64,000 nt of DNA from Microvirga splendida (GCF_016427565.1 NZ_JAELXT010000004.1:124001-188000), one strand, 5' to 3'. Positions 39,338 to 49,559 are shown, counted from the first letter of the stretch. Program-made: numbers and translations. Notes: generated by a model from the sequence alone, not told the origin.

Positions 39338-42300
39338 ATGGTCAATCTAGTCAAGCACGATCTCGAGTTCATCCTGAAGCAGATCAAAATCGCCGAAGCC
39401 CATGCAGCGGGGACGCCGCTCGATCAGATCCGCGTGGATGCTGCCGGGAACGTGGTCACCGACGGATCCGGGACCCCGGCCGTGCCGACGACGCTCTCCC
39501 CCTATGGCCTGCGCACCGTCGATGGCAGCTACAATAATATGGTCGCCGGGCGAAACGAATGGGGCGCGGCCGACGTAGAATTCCTGCGCATCACCAATCC
39601 GTACTGGCGCAATGACAATGATGGTGACAGCGTCACCTTCGGACAGGGATCGCCGAATGCCGTTACTTTCAGCGACGGCAACTACGGTGAGATGGGCCGG
39701 CCGTCGCCGCAGTCCATGGGGCTCGGAGGGGGAACGCTCGTCGATGCCGACCCGCGCATCATCTCCAACCTGATCGTCGACCAGACGCTGGATAATCCGG
39801 CTGCGATCTACGCCGCCTTGACCTATGCTGGCGTCACCGGTGCCGCCCTGATGCCGGCGCTGAACACGATCCGACTGGCCAAAGCCGCTCTTGATGCTGC
39901 GGAAGAGAGCGGCGATCCGGCTGCCATCGTTACCGCCGAGGGAGACCTCGCGGCTAAACTGGAGCAATACGGCGTCGTCGTCGAAAACGGCAGCGTTGTT
40001 CTCCCCAACGTGGCGCCGGACGAGGGCCTTTCGGCGCCTTACAACAGCTGGTTCACTCTCTTCGGCCAGTTCTTCGATCACGGTCTCGATCTTGTCCAGA
40101 AGGGCGGCAACGGCACGATCTACATCCCGCTCCAGCCGGACGATCCGCTCTACGTCGAGGGCAGCCCTACCAATTTTATGGTGCTCACCCGCTCACCGAC
40201 AGACGCCAAGAACACGACGACGGCTTGGGTCGACCAGAACCAGACCTACAGTTCCCATTCGTCGAAGCAACTCTTCATGCGGGAGTATGAAGCGACTCCC
40301 GATGGACCGGTTGCGACCGGAAATCTGCTTTCGGGCACACGAGGAATGCCGACTTGGGCCGAAGTGAAGTGGCAGGCTGAGCATGTTCTCGGCATCAAGC
40401 TTACCGACGCCGATGTCACGAACATCCCGCTCTTCGTCATGGACGAATACGGCAACTTCATTCCAGGTGACCGTGGCTATCCGCAGATCGTCATGAGCTT
40501 CGGCGCCGACAACCTGCCGGGCGGCACGGGTGCCAACGCCGACGTGATCGTGGAAGGGGACCCGGCAGCCCCGATCTCGACCGCAGGCGCCATCCGGACA
40601 GGCCACGCCTTCCTGGATGACATAGCGCATGCAGCGGCTCCTATGAATGACCGCGGCCAGAAGATGTACGCCGACGATGACGGCGTAATAGGGGTTGGTC
40701 AGACCCTCGTTGACAATCCCAACTTCGACCCGAGCCTGCCGGAAGGCTCGACCAACCAGCGGTACCTGGGTGCGATCAACCCGGACTTCAACCCTAATCT
40801 TCCGGTCAGTTCGCAAAACCCGCAATACATCCCTCTCTCGCGCTTCTACGATAGCGAGATGCTCGATGCTCACTACATCACCGGCGACGGGCGCGGCAAC
40901 GAGAACATCGGTCTTTCCGCAGTCCACCATGTCTTTCACTCGGAGCACAACCACGTTGTTGAGCAGGTGAAGGCCAAGGCCCTTGAGTCTGGGGACGTCG
41001 CCTTCCTGAACGAGTGGCTTCGCGAGCCGGTCGCCGCCATACCTACGACCCAGGAGGGCCTTGATGCGCTCAAATGGGACGGTGCGCGTCTGTTCCAAGC
41101 AGCGCGCTTCACGACCGAGATGCAGTATCAGCACCTGGTGTTCGAGGAGTTCGCCCGCAAAGTCCAGCCGGACGTCGATGCCTTCGTGTTCAACGCATCG
41201 GTGGACGTCAATCCGGGAATCTTTGCCGAGTTCGCCCACGTTGTTTACCGCTTCGGCCACTCGATGCTTCGTGAGACGGTCGACCTCATCGACAACGACG
41301 GCAATCTCAATGAGATGAAGCTGTTTGACGCCTTCCTGAATCCGCTGGCATTCGGGTCGGATACGGTCTCCCACGATCAGGCTGCAGGCGCAATCGTTCG
41401 CGGCATGACCAGCCAAGTCGGCAACGAGATCGACGAGTTCGTCACCGGCGTGCTCCGGAATCAGCTCCTCGGCATCCCGCTCGACCTCGCGGCACTCAAC
41501 ATTGCCCGTGGCCGCGACACCGGGATCCCGCCGCTGAACCAGGCTCGTCGTGAGTTCCAGGTGAAGGCGAACGGGGATACCCAGCTCGATCCCTACACCA
41601 GCTGGTCCGATTTCGCGCTCAACCTGAAGAACCCGGCCTCGATCGTGAACTTCATCGCAGCCTATGGCACGCATGCGTCGATAACGTCCGCCACGACGGC
41701 GGAACAGAAGCGCGATGCGGCTATGGCTCTGGTCTTTGGAGACGGCGACGATAGTAACGGAATCAACATCCGCGGTGTGAATTACACCGACCGCCTGGAT
41801 TTCCTGAACGCGACTGGTGCATATGCAGGAGGAAAGCTCGGCGGCCTCGAGGATGTTGACCTCTGGGTCGGCGGCATGGCCGAGAAGAAGATGGCGTTCG
41901 GCGGCATGCTGGGCTCGACCTTCTCGTTCATCTTCGAGCTCCAGCTTGAAAACCTGCAGAACGGCGACCGCTTCTACTACCTGTCGCGCGTCCAGGGTCT
42001 GAACTTCCTGAACGAGCTGGAAAATAACTCCTTCGCCAAGATGGTGCTCAACAACACCGACCTTGGGGAGTTGGGCTACGCACTGCCCGGCGACATCTTC
42101 TCGGTGCCTGACCATGTCCTCTATGTCGACAAGGCAATGCAGGACAAGTTCAAGTATGTCGATCCCAAACACGACGATCCCTACCTCGAGGCCGTTTCGA
42201 AGCTTGTCGAGCGTCTCGACACGAACGGTGATGGAGTCGTCGATTATCTCCGCTACAACGGCCTCGATCACGTTCTCATGCAGGGCACGAACAATGCCGA

Positions 42301-45300
42301 GAAGATCGTAGCCGGCGGCGGTGACGACTCGGTCTGGGGTCTGGGTGGCGACGATACCATCGAGGCAGGGTACGGGGTCGACAAGATCCATGGTGGCAAG
42401 GGCAACGACATCATCACCAATTCCGGCACGGATATCGGTGAAGTCGACATGCTCCACGGCGAGGAGGGCGATGACGTCATCCATGGCGGCAGCGGCATGG
42501 CCCTGGTCTTCGGCAACGAAGGGAGTGACTACCTGATCGCCGGACCCGACGGCAAGGAGGTGTTCGGTGGCCTCGGCAACGACTTCATCCTCGGCGGCGA
42601 GGGCGGTGACTTCCTCCTCGGCAACGAGGGCGACGACTGGATCGAGGCTGGCGATGGCTTTGATACGACCGCCGGCGACAACTCCGAGCTGAACTTCAAC
42701 TCCACCATCATCGGTCACGACGTCATGTTTGCCGGTGAGAACGAGCATGATTTCGACGCCGAATCCGGCGACGACATCATGGTTCAGGGCGAAAGCGTCA
42801 TGCGCAACGAGGGCATGTTCGGCTTCGACTGGGCTATCCACAAGTTCAACTCGGAAAATGCCGACTCGGACCTGCTGACGCCGATCTTCACCACTGACGA
42901 AGCCGACATTCTCCGCGACCGCTTCGACCAGGTCGAGGCTCTCTCGGGTTGGGACAACAATGACGTGCTGAAGGGCGACAACCGCTCGGAGTTCGGTGAT
43001 GGCGAGGCCCCTCCAATCCCGGGTGCCAATGTGGAAGCCTCGGACTTCAGCAACAACGAACTCACGCAGGAGGGTATCGATCGAATCGCTAACCTTAGGG
43101 CGCTCCTGGGCGACTTCGCAAAGCCCGAAACCGGCAATCCGAATGATGTCGGCTTCGTATCCGGCAACATCCTTCTCGGCGGCGGCGGCAATGACGTCAT
43201 CGAGGGACGTGGCGGCGACGACGTCATCGATGGCGACAGCTGGCTCAACGTCCGCATCCGGATCATGCACAATGGAACGGAATACACAGCCGAGCAGATG
43301 AATGGGAAGGTCTACCTCGCTACCGACTTCGTGAACGGGAAGCTGGTCGAGGATCCCAATCAGGAGCCGGGGTTTGGCGGTAGGACGCTCAACACGCTGA
43401 TGCTTACGGGCGTGCTCAAGCCAAGCCAGCTCTCGATCGTCCGCGAGATTGTGAAGGCCGATGGTGCCGGTTCCAACGACGTCGCTGTCTACTGGGACGT
43501 GGTGGAGAACTACACCTTCGCCAGAAACGCGGACGGTTCGGTGAGGGTCTCCCATACGGGCTTCGACGCGAACGACGTACCGGCGGGGACGAACCTCGTG
43601 TCCGACGGCACCGACAAGCTGTGGAACATCGAGAAGCTGCGCTTCTCCGACGGAAACGGCGGCACGGTGGAGTACGACATCAACCAGCTGATCAACGTCC
43701 CGGCGGCCGGCGCACCTGTCATCAGCGACCTCACCCCGACCGAGGGGCAGACGCTGACGGTGGACACGAGCGGCATCCAGGATGAGAACGGGATCCCGGC
43801 CAACACGGTCTTCACCTACCAGTGGCAGGTCATGGGGATCAATGACTGGGAGAACATCGCTGGTGCAACCAACGCCACCTTCACGCCGGTAGACGCAGCA
43901 GGAACTGCTTTCGGGCCGCAGGCTGGCCGTCAGCTCCGGGTTGTTGTGAGCTTTACGGATACTTTCGGTAACCAGGAAACCGTCGTTTCGGCGGCTACAG
44001 GACCGGTTGGCGTTAACTGGACGGGCAATGCAGCCACTAACAATACCTTTAACGGTACAAGCGGCGATGACATAGCCAATGGAGTCGACCCATTCCTGGG
44101 TTTCATCGGCGGCAGCGATACGTTGAACGGTGGGGCTGGCAATGACATCCTGAACGGCAATGGCGGTAACGATGACTTGAGCGGCGGCGCAGGTGACGAC
44201 GCGCTGAATGGCGGCGGCGGGACCGATGAAGCCGTCTTTGCCGGACAGGTTTCGAACTACGACTTCGGTCTCAATGCATCCGGTCAGCTGACCGTGACGG
44301 ATCGAACCGGAGCAGAAGGAACCGACACGCTCACGGGAATTGACCAGCTGCGCTTTGCCGGGGCGACCTATACCCTGGTCAACGGCAATGACACTGGCCA
44401 AACCCTTGAAGGCGGTAGCGGCTTCTTTAACAACAACCGCGTCGATATCCTTCTCGGGCACGGCGGCAACGATGTGCTCATCGGCAACGGCGGCAACGAC
44501 ATTCTTGTGGGCGGTGCCGGAAATGATGTGGTCAATGCCGGAAGCGGCAATGACCTGATCATCCAGGGCAGCACCGACGGCAGGGATCGCATCGATGGCG
44601 GAACCGGTGTCGATACCTACCAGCTTAACGGTTCGGAAGGAGCGGAGATCTTCCGTGTCTATTCCCGGGCTGCATGGCTGGCTATTCCCGGCAACACGGT
44701 GGGGCAGATCAACGGCCTTACCGAGATCGTGATCACACGGGGCGGCAGCGACAATGCATCCATCATTGCCGAGCTCGACAACATCGAGGAGATCCGGATC
44801 AACACGCTCCAGGTTACGTCTCCGGTTGGCGTGCCTCCGGGCGGGACAGGGAGCAACGCTGGCGACACAATCGAGGTCATCGGCAGCTTCAACGGCACGA
44901 GCCTGAACTTCAGCACCATCACGATCGACGGCAACAGCGGAGACGACACTGTCGACATCTCCTCCTTGCAGTCGGCGCACCGGATCGTGTTCAAGTCCAA
45001 CGGCGGCAACGACACCATCGTCGGCACGCTGCGGTCCCAGGACGTGATCGAGCTGGCACCGGGGCTGGAGATCGGCGACTACACCAAAATCGTCAACGAG
45101 AACGGCACCGTTACCTGGAAGAGCGCAACTCACTCCGTCACCTACATGAGCGACGGGAACCCCATTCTCAAGGAACATGAGGATGAAGATGACGACAATC
45201 CTGAAGGCAACGACAAGCCCATCGTTAATGACGAACGCTTCACGGTCAGGAAAGGAGAGGTGCTCAATCTGACGGTTGCGCAGCTGCTCGCCAACGATGT

Positions 45301-46321
45301 CGATCCCGACGGTGGGGAGCTCTCGATTGTCGAACTCGACGAGGACGAGCACGGAACGGCGGTTCTCAACAGCGACGGGACCATCACCTTCACGCCCAGG
45401 TTCGGCTTCACCGGCGAGGCATCCTTCACCTACATGGTGTCGGACGGCCAGGGCGGCTACACGGAAGGCAAGGTGTCTATCACCGTCGAGAAGCCTGCTC
45501 CGATGGCGGTCAATGGTGGTCGCGGCAACGATCGCCTCAACGGTGATGACGCCAACGACCACATCAAGGGCGGCAACGGACGCGACCATCTCGATGGCGG
45601 CGCCGGCGCCGACAGGATGTGGGGCGGACGCGGCAACGACGTCTATATCGTCGATGATCGCGGCGACCGGGTCTACGAGAGCAAGAACCAGGGCATCGAC
45701 ACGGTGAAGGCGAGCGTGTCCTACTCCTTGGCCGGAACTCACGTCGAGAAGCTCGTCCTGACCGGATCGGCCAACCTGAACGGCACGGGCAATGGTCTCA
45801 ACAACAGCCTCATCGGCAACAGCGGAGACAACGTGCTCAAAGGCGGCGGCGGTCACGACACGCTCAAGGGCATGTCGGGCAACGACAAGCTCTACGGCGG
45901 GTCTGGCAACGACCGGCTCGAGGGCCGTCGAGGCGACGACTATCTCGATGGCGGCAGCGGCATGGATCGTCTCTACGGCGGTTCGGGCGATGACCACCTC
46001 AAGGGCAGATCGGGCGACGATCGTCTGAATGGCGGTTCCGGCAACGACCGGCTCGACGGCGGCGGCGGCAACAACCGGCTCACGGGTGGATCGGGCGACG
46101 ACGTCTTCGTATTCGACAAGAAGCACGGCACAGACGTTGTTACGGACTTCCGCGTCGGTCATGACAGGATCGATGTCAGCGATCTCTCTGGCGTCAACTC
46201 CATGGCAGATGTGACCTTCATGAACACCACGCAGGGTATCGCGATCGCTCATGCCTCAGCGATCCTCGTCCTGAACGGTGTCAAGGAATCCGATCTCGAC
46301 AGCAGCGACTTCATCTTCTGA
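39338..46321 (+). CDS. Giant secreted RTX haem peroxidase
   Basis: 2327 aa. Residues about 1-930 are an animal-type haem peroxidase. Distal His248 lies in FGQFFDHGLDLV, GDGRGNENIGLSAVHH follows, and proximal His641 is in VVYRFGHSMLRE; LNIARGRDTGIPPLN is present. Then come RTX repeats (about 985-1110), a mixed region, an Ig-like domain (about 1460-1560), more RTX blocks, a cadherin-like domain (about 1965-2050; NDVDPDGGELSI) and C-terminal RTX repeats ending SDFIF. No Sec signal. An exported calcium-binding peroxidase for adhesion, biofilm or oxidative killing is inferred. ATG 39338 has GGAGGGG 6 bases upstream. The exporter genes follow immediately. Confidence 0.94.
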   Translation: MVNLVKHDLEFILKQIKIAEAHAAGTPLDQIRVDAAGNVVTDGSGTPAVPTTLSPYGLRTVDGSYNNMVAGRNEWGAADVEFLRITNPYWRNDNDGDSVTFGQGSPNAVTFSDGNYGEMGRPSPQSMGLGGGTLVDADPRIISNLIVDQTLDNPAAIYAALTYAGVTGAALMPALNTIRLAKAALDAAEESGDPAAIVTAEGDLAAKLEQYGVVVENGSVVLPNVAPDEGLSAPYNSWFTLFGQFFDHGLDLVQKGGNGTIYIPLQPDDPLYVEGSPTNFMVLTRSPTDAKNTTTAWVDQNQTYSSHSSKQLFMREYEATPDGPVATGNLLSGTRGMPTWAEVKWQAEHVLGIKLTDADVTNIPLFVMDEYGNFIPGDRGYPQIVMSFGADNLPGGTGANADVIVEGDPAAPISTAGAIRTGHAFLDDIAHAAAPMNDRGQKMYADDDGVIGVGQTLVDNPNFDPSLPEGSTNQRYLGAINPDFNPNLPVSSQNPQYIPLSRFYDSEMLDAHYITGDGRGNENIGLSAVHHVFHSEHNHVVEQVKAKALESGDVAFLNEWLREPVAAIPTTQEGLDALKWDGARLFQAARFTTEMQYQHLVFEEFARKVQPDVDAFVFNASVDVNPGIFAEFAHVVYRFGHSMLRETVDLIDNDGNLNEMKLFDAFLNPLAFGSDTVSHDQAAGAIVRGMTSQVGNEIDEFVTGVLRNQLLGIPLDLAALNIARGRDTGIPPLNQARREFQVKANGDTQLDPYTSWSDFALNLKNPASIVNFIAAYGTHASITSATTAEQKRDAAMALVFGDGDDSNGINIRGVNYTDRLDFLNATGAYAGGKLGGLEDVDLWVGGMAEKKMAFGGMLGSTFSFIFELQLENLQNGDRFYYLSRVQGLNFLNELENNSFAKMVLNNTDLGELGYALPGDIFSVPDHVLYVDKAMQDKFKYVDPKHDDPYLEAVSKLVERLDTNGDGVVDYLRYNGLDHVLMQGTNNAEKIVAGGGDDSVWGLGGDDTIEAGYGVDKIHGGKGNDIITNSGTDIGEVDMLHGEEGDDVIHGGSGMALVFGNEGSDYLIAGPDGKEVFGGLGNDFILGGEGGDFLLGNEGDDWIEAGDGFDTTAGDNSELNFNSTIIGHDVMFAGENEHDFDAESGDDIMVQGESVMRNEGMFGFDWAIHKFNSENADSDLLTPIFTTDEADILRDRFDQVEALSGWDNNDVLKGDNRSEFGDGEAPPIPGANVEASDFSNNELTQEGIDRIANLRALLGDFAKPETGNPNDVGFVSGNILLGGGGNDVIEGRGGDDVIDGDSWLNVRIRIMHNGTEYTAEQMNGKVYLATDFVNGKLVEDPNQEPGFGGRTLNTLMLTGVLKPSQLSIVREIVKADGAGSNDVAVYWDVVENYTFARNADGSVRVSHTGFDANDVPAGTNLVSDGTDKLWNIEKLRFSDGNGGTVEYDINQLINVPAAGAPVISDLTPTEGQTLTVDTSGIQDENGIPANTVFTYQWQVMGINDWENIAGATNATFTPVDAAGTAFGPQAGRQLRVVVSFTDTFGNQETVVSAATGPVGVNWTGNAATNNTFNGTSGDDIANGVDPFLGFIGGSDTLNGGAGNDILNGNGGNDDLSGGAGDDALNGGGGTDEAVFAGQVSNYDFGLNASGQLTVTDRTGAEGTDTLTGIDQLRFAGATYTLVNGNDTGQTLEGGSGFFNNNRVDILLGHGGNDVLIGNGGNDILVGGAGNDVVNAGSGNDLIIQGSTDGRDRIDGGTGVDTYQLNGSEGAEIFRVYSRAAWLAIPGNTVGQINGLTEIVITRGGSDNASIIAELDNIEEIRINTLQVTSPVGVPPGGTGSNAGDTIEVIGSFNGTSLNFSTITIDGNSGDDTVDISSLQSAHRIVFKSNGGNDTIVGTLRSQDVIELAPGLEIGDYTKIVNENGTVTWKSATHSVTYMSDGNPILKEHEDEDDDNPEGNDKPIVNDERFTVRKGEVLNLTVAQLLANDVDPDGGELSIVELDEDEHGTAVLNSDGTITFTPRFGFTGEASFTYMVSDGQGGYTEGKVSITVEKPAPMAVNGGRGNDRLNGDDANDHIKGGNGRDHLDGGAGADRMWGGRGNDVYIVDDRGDRVYESKNQGIDTVKASVSYSLAGTHVEKLVLTGSANLNGTGNGLNNSLIGNSGDNVLKGGGGHDTLKGMSGNDKLYGGSGNDRLEGRRGDDYLDGGSGMDRLYGGSGDDHLKGRSGDDRLNGGSGNDRLDGGGGNNRLTGGSGDDVFVFDKKHGTDVVTDFRVGHDRIDVSDLSGVNSMADVTFMNTTQGIAIAHASAILVLNGVKESDLDSSDFIF
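42283..46110 (+). repeat. RTX nonapeptide blocks of the giant peroxidase
   Basis: GGxGxDxLx-type calcium-binding repeats occur in separate blocks: about 42283-42665, 43180-43235, 44108-44222, 44458-44565, 45510-45645 and 45815-46105. They are separated by Ig-like, cadherin-like and unassigned segments. The last two blocks are the most regular and match the tail of the 954-aa peroxidase. Confidence 0.9.
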
Positions 46322-46342
46322 CGCTGACTCGACATCGGTGCG

Positions 46343-46383
46343 ACCCCGCCGGGAGCTATGCCCCCCAAAGCTCCCGGCGGGGT
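46343..46383 (+). terminator. 15-bp perfect stem between peroxidase and exporter genes (terminator/attenuator)
   Basis: ACCCCGCCGGGAGCT (46343-46357) and AGCTCCCGGCGGGGT (46369-46383) are exact reverse complements around an 11-base loop, 21 bases after the peroxidase stop. There is no U-tract. It could end most transcripts or protect the 3' end of the peroxidase mRNA, giving more substrate than exporter. Confidence 0.75.
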
Positions 46384-46448
46384 TACCCAGACAAGTCCGG
46401 TGCCTCGGCAGGCACCCCTGTGATGCAAACTTCCCAAGGTACAAGTCG

Positions 46449-48188
46449 ATGACCAGCCCCCTCAAGAAACGTCTCAGTCTCATGGCCTCCTGTCGCGGTG
46501 CCTTCCTGGGCGTCGCAGTGTTGAGCGGCCTGATCAACCTGCTTTACCTCTCCGGCTCCATCTTCATGATGGAGGTCTACGACCGGGTGCTTCCCAGCCA
46601 GAGCATTCCGACGCTCGTCGGCCTCTCCGTCATCATCGTGGTGCTCTACCTCTTTCAAGGTCTCTTCGATGCACTCCGCGGCCGGATCATGGCCCGCGTC
46701 GGTGCCGCGGTCGACGAAGACCTGAGCCAGCAGATCTTCCAGGGACAGCTCAAGGCGCCTCTCAAGGGCAAGGTCGAGGGCGACGGGCAGCAGCCCCTGC
46801 GCGATCTCGACCAGCTGCGGGCGTTCCTTGCCGGCGGCGGACCATCCGCGCTCTTCGACCTGCCGTGGATGCCGCTGTACCTGTTCATCTGCTTCGCCTT
46901 CCATCCCTGGATCGGCCTTGCGGCCCTGGGCGGCGCGTGCCTTCTCGTGGTGCTCACTCTGCTGACCGAGGTGCTGACCAAGGACGCTTCGAGGTCCGCA
47001 GTGAGCGCAGCGCTGGTCCGCAACGGGATCTCCGAGGGTGCCCGCCGCAATGCGGAGGTCGTACAGGCCATGGGTATGGCGCAGCGGATCGGCGTGCGCT
47101 GGGGCGATGCCAATGCCAGCTACCTGGCGCACCAGCAGCGCGCATCCGACGTGGCGGGCGGATTCGGCGCCATGTCAAAGGTTCTGCGCATGCTGCTGCA
47201 ATCCATGGTGCTCGCGATCGGCGCCTATCTGGTCATCGACGGTCAGGCGACAGGCGGTATCATGATCGCAAGCTCGATCCTCACGTCACGGGCCATGGCC
47301 CCGGTCGAACTCGCTATCGGCAACTGGAAGGGCTTCGTCAGCGCCCGCCAGGGCTGGCGCCGGCTCACGACGCTCCTCGAAGCCAATGCCCGCGCCGACG
47401 AACCGCTAAAGTTGCCCGCCCCCCGGTCCGTCCTTTCCATCGAGAATGCCGGCGCCGGAGCGCCCGGCGGGCAGAGGTTCTCAGTGCAGGACGTGTCGTT
47501 CGAGCTGAAGGCCGGCAGCGGTCTGGGCATCATCGGCCCGAGCGCCTCGGGAAAGTCCTCGCTCGCCCGCATGCTGGTCGGCGTGTGGCCGACCTGGCGC
47601 GGCAAGGTTCGCTTCGACGGTGCCGCCGTCGAGCAATGGCTGCCGGAGGATCTGGGGCACCACATCGGCTACCTGCCGCAGGACGTGGAACTCTTCGCCG
47701 GAACCGTGGCTCAGAACATTGGGCGCTTCCATCCGGAGCCTAAGGCGGAGGCGATCATCGCCGCCGCCAAGGCCGCCAACGTCCACGAGATGATCCTGCA
47801 ACTGCCGGACGGCTACGAGACGCAGGTGGGCGAGGCGGGAGCGGCCCTGTCCGGCGGACAGCGCCAGCGCATCGCTCTGGCTCGCTCCCTATACGGCGAT
47901 CCCTTCCTGGTGGTGCTCGACGAGCCCAACTCGAACCTCGACAGCGAGGGTGAGCAGGCCCTCACAGCCGCGATCATGGGCGTCCGGGCGAGGGGCGGCG
48001 TCGTGGTGGTCATCGCCCATCGGCCGAGTGCCCTTGCCGGTGTCGATCTGGTGCTCGTGATGGGCGAAGGCCGGATGCAGAGCTTCGGCCCGAAGGACGA
48101 AGTTCTGAGCAAGGTGCTGCGCCCGGTTCCGGCTCCGCAAAGCGCCGAGCCGCGGGTGGCGACCGCCACATCGCTGAAAGCCGTCTAG
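46449..48188 (+). CDS. Type I secretion ABC transporter ATPase/permease (PrtD/HlyB-like)
   Basis: 579-aa ABC exporter half-transporter. Six membrane helices occupy about residues 20-310 (GVAVLSGLINLLYLSGSIFMMEVYDRVLPS is typical of PrtD-type). The ATPase domain has Walker A GPSASGKSS, signature LSGGQRQRIALARSLYG, Walker B FLVVLDEPNSNLD and the His switch in VVVIAHRPS. There is no C39 peptidase-like N-terminal domain, as in PrtD. It powers one-step export of RTX proteins. ATG 46449 is chosen by comparison with PrtD-like N-termini; the frame extends upstream through the stem-loop. It lies 16 bases before the membrane-fusion gene. No TolC-type gene is nearby. Confidence 0.94.
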   Translation: MTSPLKKRLSLMASCRGAFLGVAVLSGLINLLYLSGSIFMMEVYDRVLPSQSIPTLVGLSVIIVVLYLFQGLFDALRGRIMARVGAAVDEDLSQQIFQGQLKAPLKGKVEGDGQQPLRDLDQLRAFLAGGGPSALFDLPWMPLYLFICFAFHPWIGLAALGGACLLVVLTLLTEVLTKDASRSAVSAALVRNGISEGARRNAEVVQAMGMAQRIGVRWGDANASYLAHQQRASDVAGGFGAMSKVLRMLLQSMVLAIGAYLVIDGQATGGIMIASSILTSRAMAPVELAIGNWKGFVSARQGWRRLTTLLEANARADEPLKLPAPRSVLSIENAGAGAPGGQRFSVQDVSFELKAGSGLGIIGPSASGKSSLARMLVGVWPTWRGKVRFDGAAVEQWLPEDLGHHIGYLPQDVELFAGTVAQNIGRFHPEPKAEAIIAAAKAANVHEMILQLPDGYETQVGEAGAALSGGQRQRIALARSLYGDPFLVVLDEPNSNLDSEGEQALTAAIMGVRARGGVVVVIAHRPSALAGVDLVLVMGEGRMQSFGPKDEVLSKVLRPVPAPQSAEPRVATATSLKAV

Positions 48189-48204
48189 GATCTGGGGGAA
48201 CGTC

Positions 48205-49512
48205 ATGAAGTCCAAGCAAACAAGTGCCCGCGCTGCGATCCGCCGCTATTCGCTGGTGGGCCTCTCATCCGCCTTCTTCCTCGTCGGCGGTCTCGGCGGC
48301 TGGGCGGCCGTCACGGAGCTCTCCGGTGCCGTGGTGGCGCCGGGCGCCATCGTGGTCGACACCTACGTCAAGAAGGTTCAGCATCCCACCGGCGGCGTCG
48401 TCGGTGAGATCCTCGCCCGCGACGGCGACCGGGTGAGGGCCGGCGATGTTGTCGTCCGCCTCGACGAAACGGTGGCGCGGGCAAGCCTCGCGATGGTTTC
48501 CAAGAGCCTCGACGAGCTGGCAGCCCGCCAGAGCCGGCTCGAAGCCGAGCGCGACGGATCGGAGCAGGTCGTGTTCCCCGCCGCATTCAAGAGCCGCCTA
48601 GACGACCCGGAGCTTGCAAGCCTCATCCAGGGCGAGATCAACGTGTTCCGGGATCGCCGCGAGGCTCGCGCCGGCCAGAAGGCGCAGCTCCATGAACGCA
48701 TTTCCCAGCTGCAGGAGCAGATCGACGGCCTCAAGCTGCAGGCCTCCGCGAAGGGCGATGAGATCCAGCTGATTCAGGACGAGCTGACCGGCGTCGAGCA
48801 GCTTTGGAAGAAGAACCTTGTTCCGATCACCCGCGTGACCTCTCTCAAGCGCGAGGAGACGCGGCTGCGGGGCGAGCGCGGGCAGCTCATCTCGAACATC
48901 GCGCAGGCCAAAGGCCGCATCAGCGAAACCTCGCTCCAGATCCTTCAGATCGATCAGGACCTCAGGAGCGAAGTGTCGAAGGAGCTGCGTGACGTCCAGG
49001 CCAAGGTGGCGGAGCTCGTGGAGCGCAAGACCACGGCCGAGGATCAGCTCAAGCGCATCGACATCCGTGCGCCGCAGGATGGCTTTGTGCACCAGTCGAT
49101 CGTGCATACGGTCGGCGGCGTGATCAATCCCGGTGAGCCGGTGATGCTGATCGTGCCCGAGGCGGACGAGTTGTCCATCGAGGTGAAGGTCCTGCCGCAG
49201 GATATCGACCAGCTCCGGCCGGGCCTGGACACGGTCCTGCGCATGTCGGCCTTCAACCAGCGGACCACCCCGGAGCTGAAGGGCAAGGTAAGCATGATCG
49301 CGGCCGACCTGGTGACGGATCAGCGTTCGGGCGTGCAGTATTATCCGGTGCGCGTGGCCTTTGCGGACGGCGAGCGGGAGCGTCTCGGCAATCTGAAGCT
49401 GGTCCCCGGCATGCCCGTGGAGGGGCTGATCCAGACCGGTTACCGCACGGTGTTCTCGTACCTGACGAAGCCCGTTGCCGACAACATGGCCAAGGCCTTC
49501 CGCGAGGAGTGA
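48205..49512 (+). CDS. Type I secretion membrane-fusion protein (PrtE/HlyD-like)
   Basis: 435-aa periplasmic adaptor. One N-terminal membrane helix (YSLVGLSSAFFLVGGLGGWAAV) is followed by the split lipoyl/barrel region (GAIVVDTYVKKVQHPTGGVVGEI...DGDRVRAGDVV). A long coiled-coil hairpin spans about residues 90-290. The second lipoyl/barrel half (RIDIRAPQDGFVHQ, then GGVINPGEPVMLIVPE) and a C-terminal beta domain complete it. It bridges the ABC protein at 46449 and an outer-membrane TolC-type channel that must be encoded elsewhere. Followed by a terminator. Confidence 0.94.
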   Translation: MKSKQTSARAAIRRYSLVGLSSAFFLVGGLGGWAAVTELSGAVVAPGAIVVDTYVKKVQHPTGGVVGEILARDGDRVRAGDVVVRLDETVARASLAMVSKSLDELAARQSRLEAERDGSEQVVFPAAFKSRLDDPELASLIQGEINVFRDRREARAGQKAQLHERISQLQEQIDGLKLQASAKGDEIQLIQDELTGVEQLWKKNLVPITRVTSLKREETRLRGERGQLISNIAQAKGRISETSLQILQIDQDLRSEVSKELRDVQAKVAELVERKTTAEDQLKRIDIRAPQDGFVHQSIVHTVGGVINPGEPVMLIVPEADELSIEVKVLPQDIDQLRPGLDTVLRMSAFNQRTTPELKGKVSMIAADLVTDQRSGVQYYPVRVAFADGERERLGNLKLVPGMPVEGLIQTGYRTVFSYLTKPVADNMAKAFREE

Positions 49513-49517
49513 GCCTA

Positions 49518-49549
49518 GAGGGATCGGGGCGTCAAAGTCCCGATCCCTC
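49518..49549. terminator. Bidirectional terminator between converging operons
   Basis: GAGGGATCGGG (49518-49528) pairs perfectly with CCCGATCCCTC (49539-49549) over a 10-base loop. It lies between the stop of the membrane-fusion gene and the stop of the minus-strand GMC gene at 49560. Confidence 0.85.
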
Positions 49550-49559
49550 TTGCTGTCCC

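Noticed and set aside
42283..46110. Repetitive DNA considered as a non-coding repeat array
   Set aside because: The periodicity is explained by in-frame calcium-binding nonapeptides.
40193..46252. 2019-codon open frame on the minus strand opposite the giant peroxidase
   Set aside because: It is made of Val/Ala/Asp/Ile repeats that mirror the RTX repeats in reverse complement. No ribosome site or domain seen; a codon-bias shadow.
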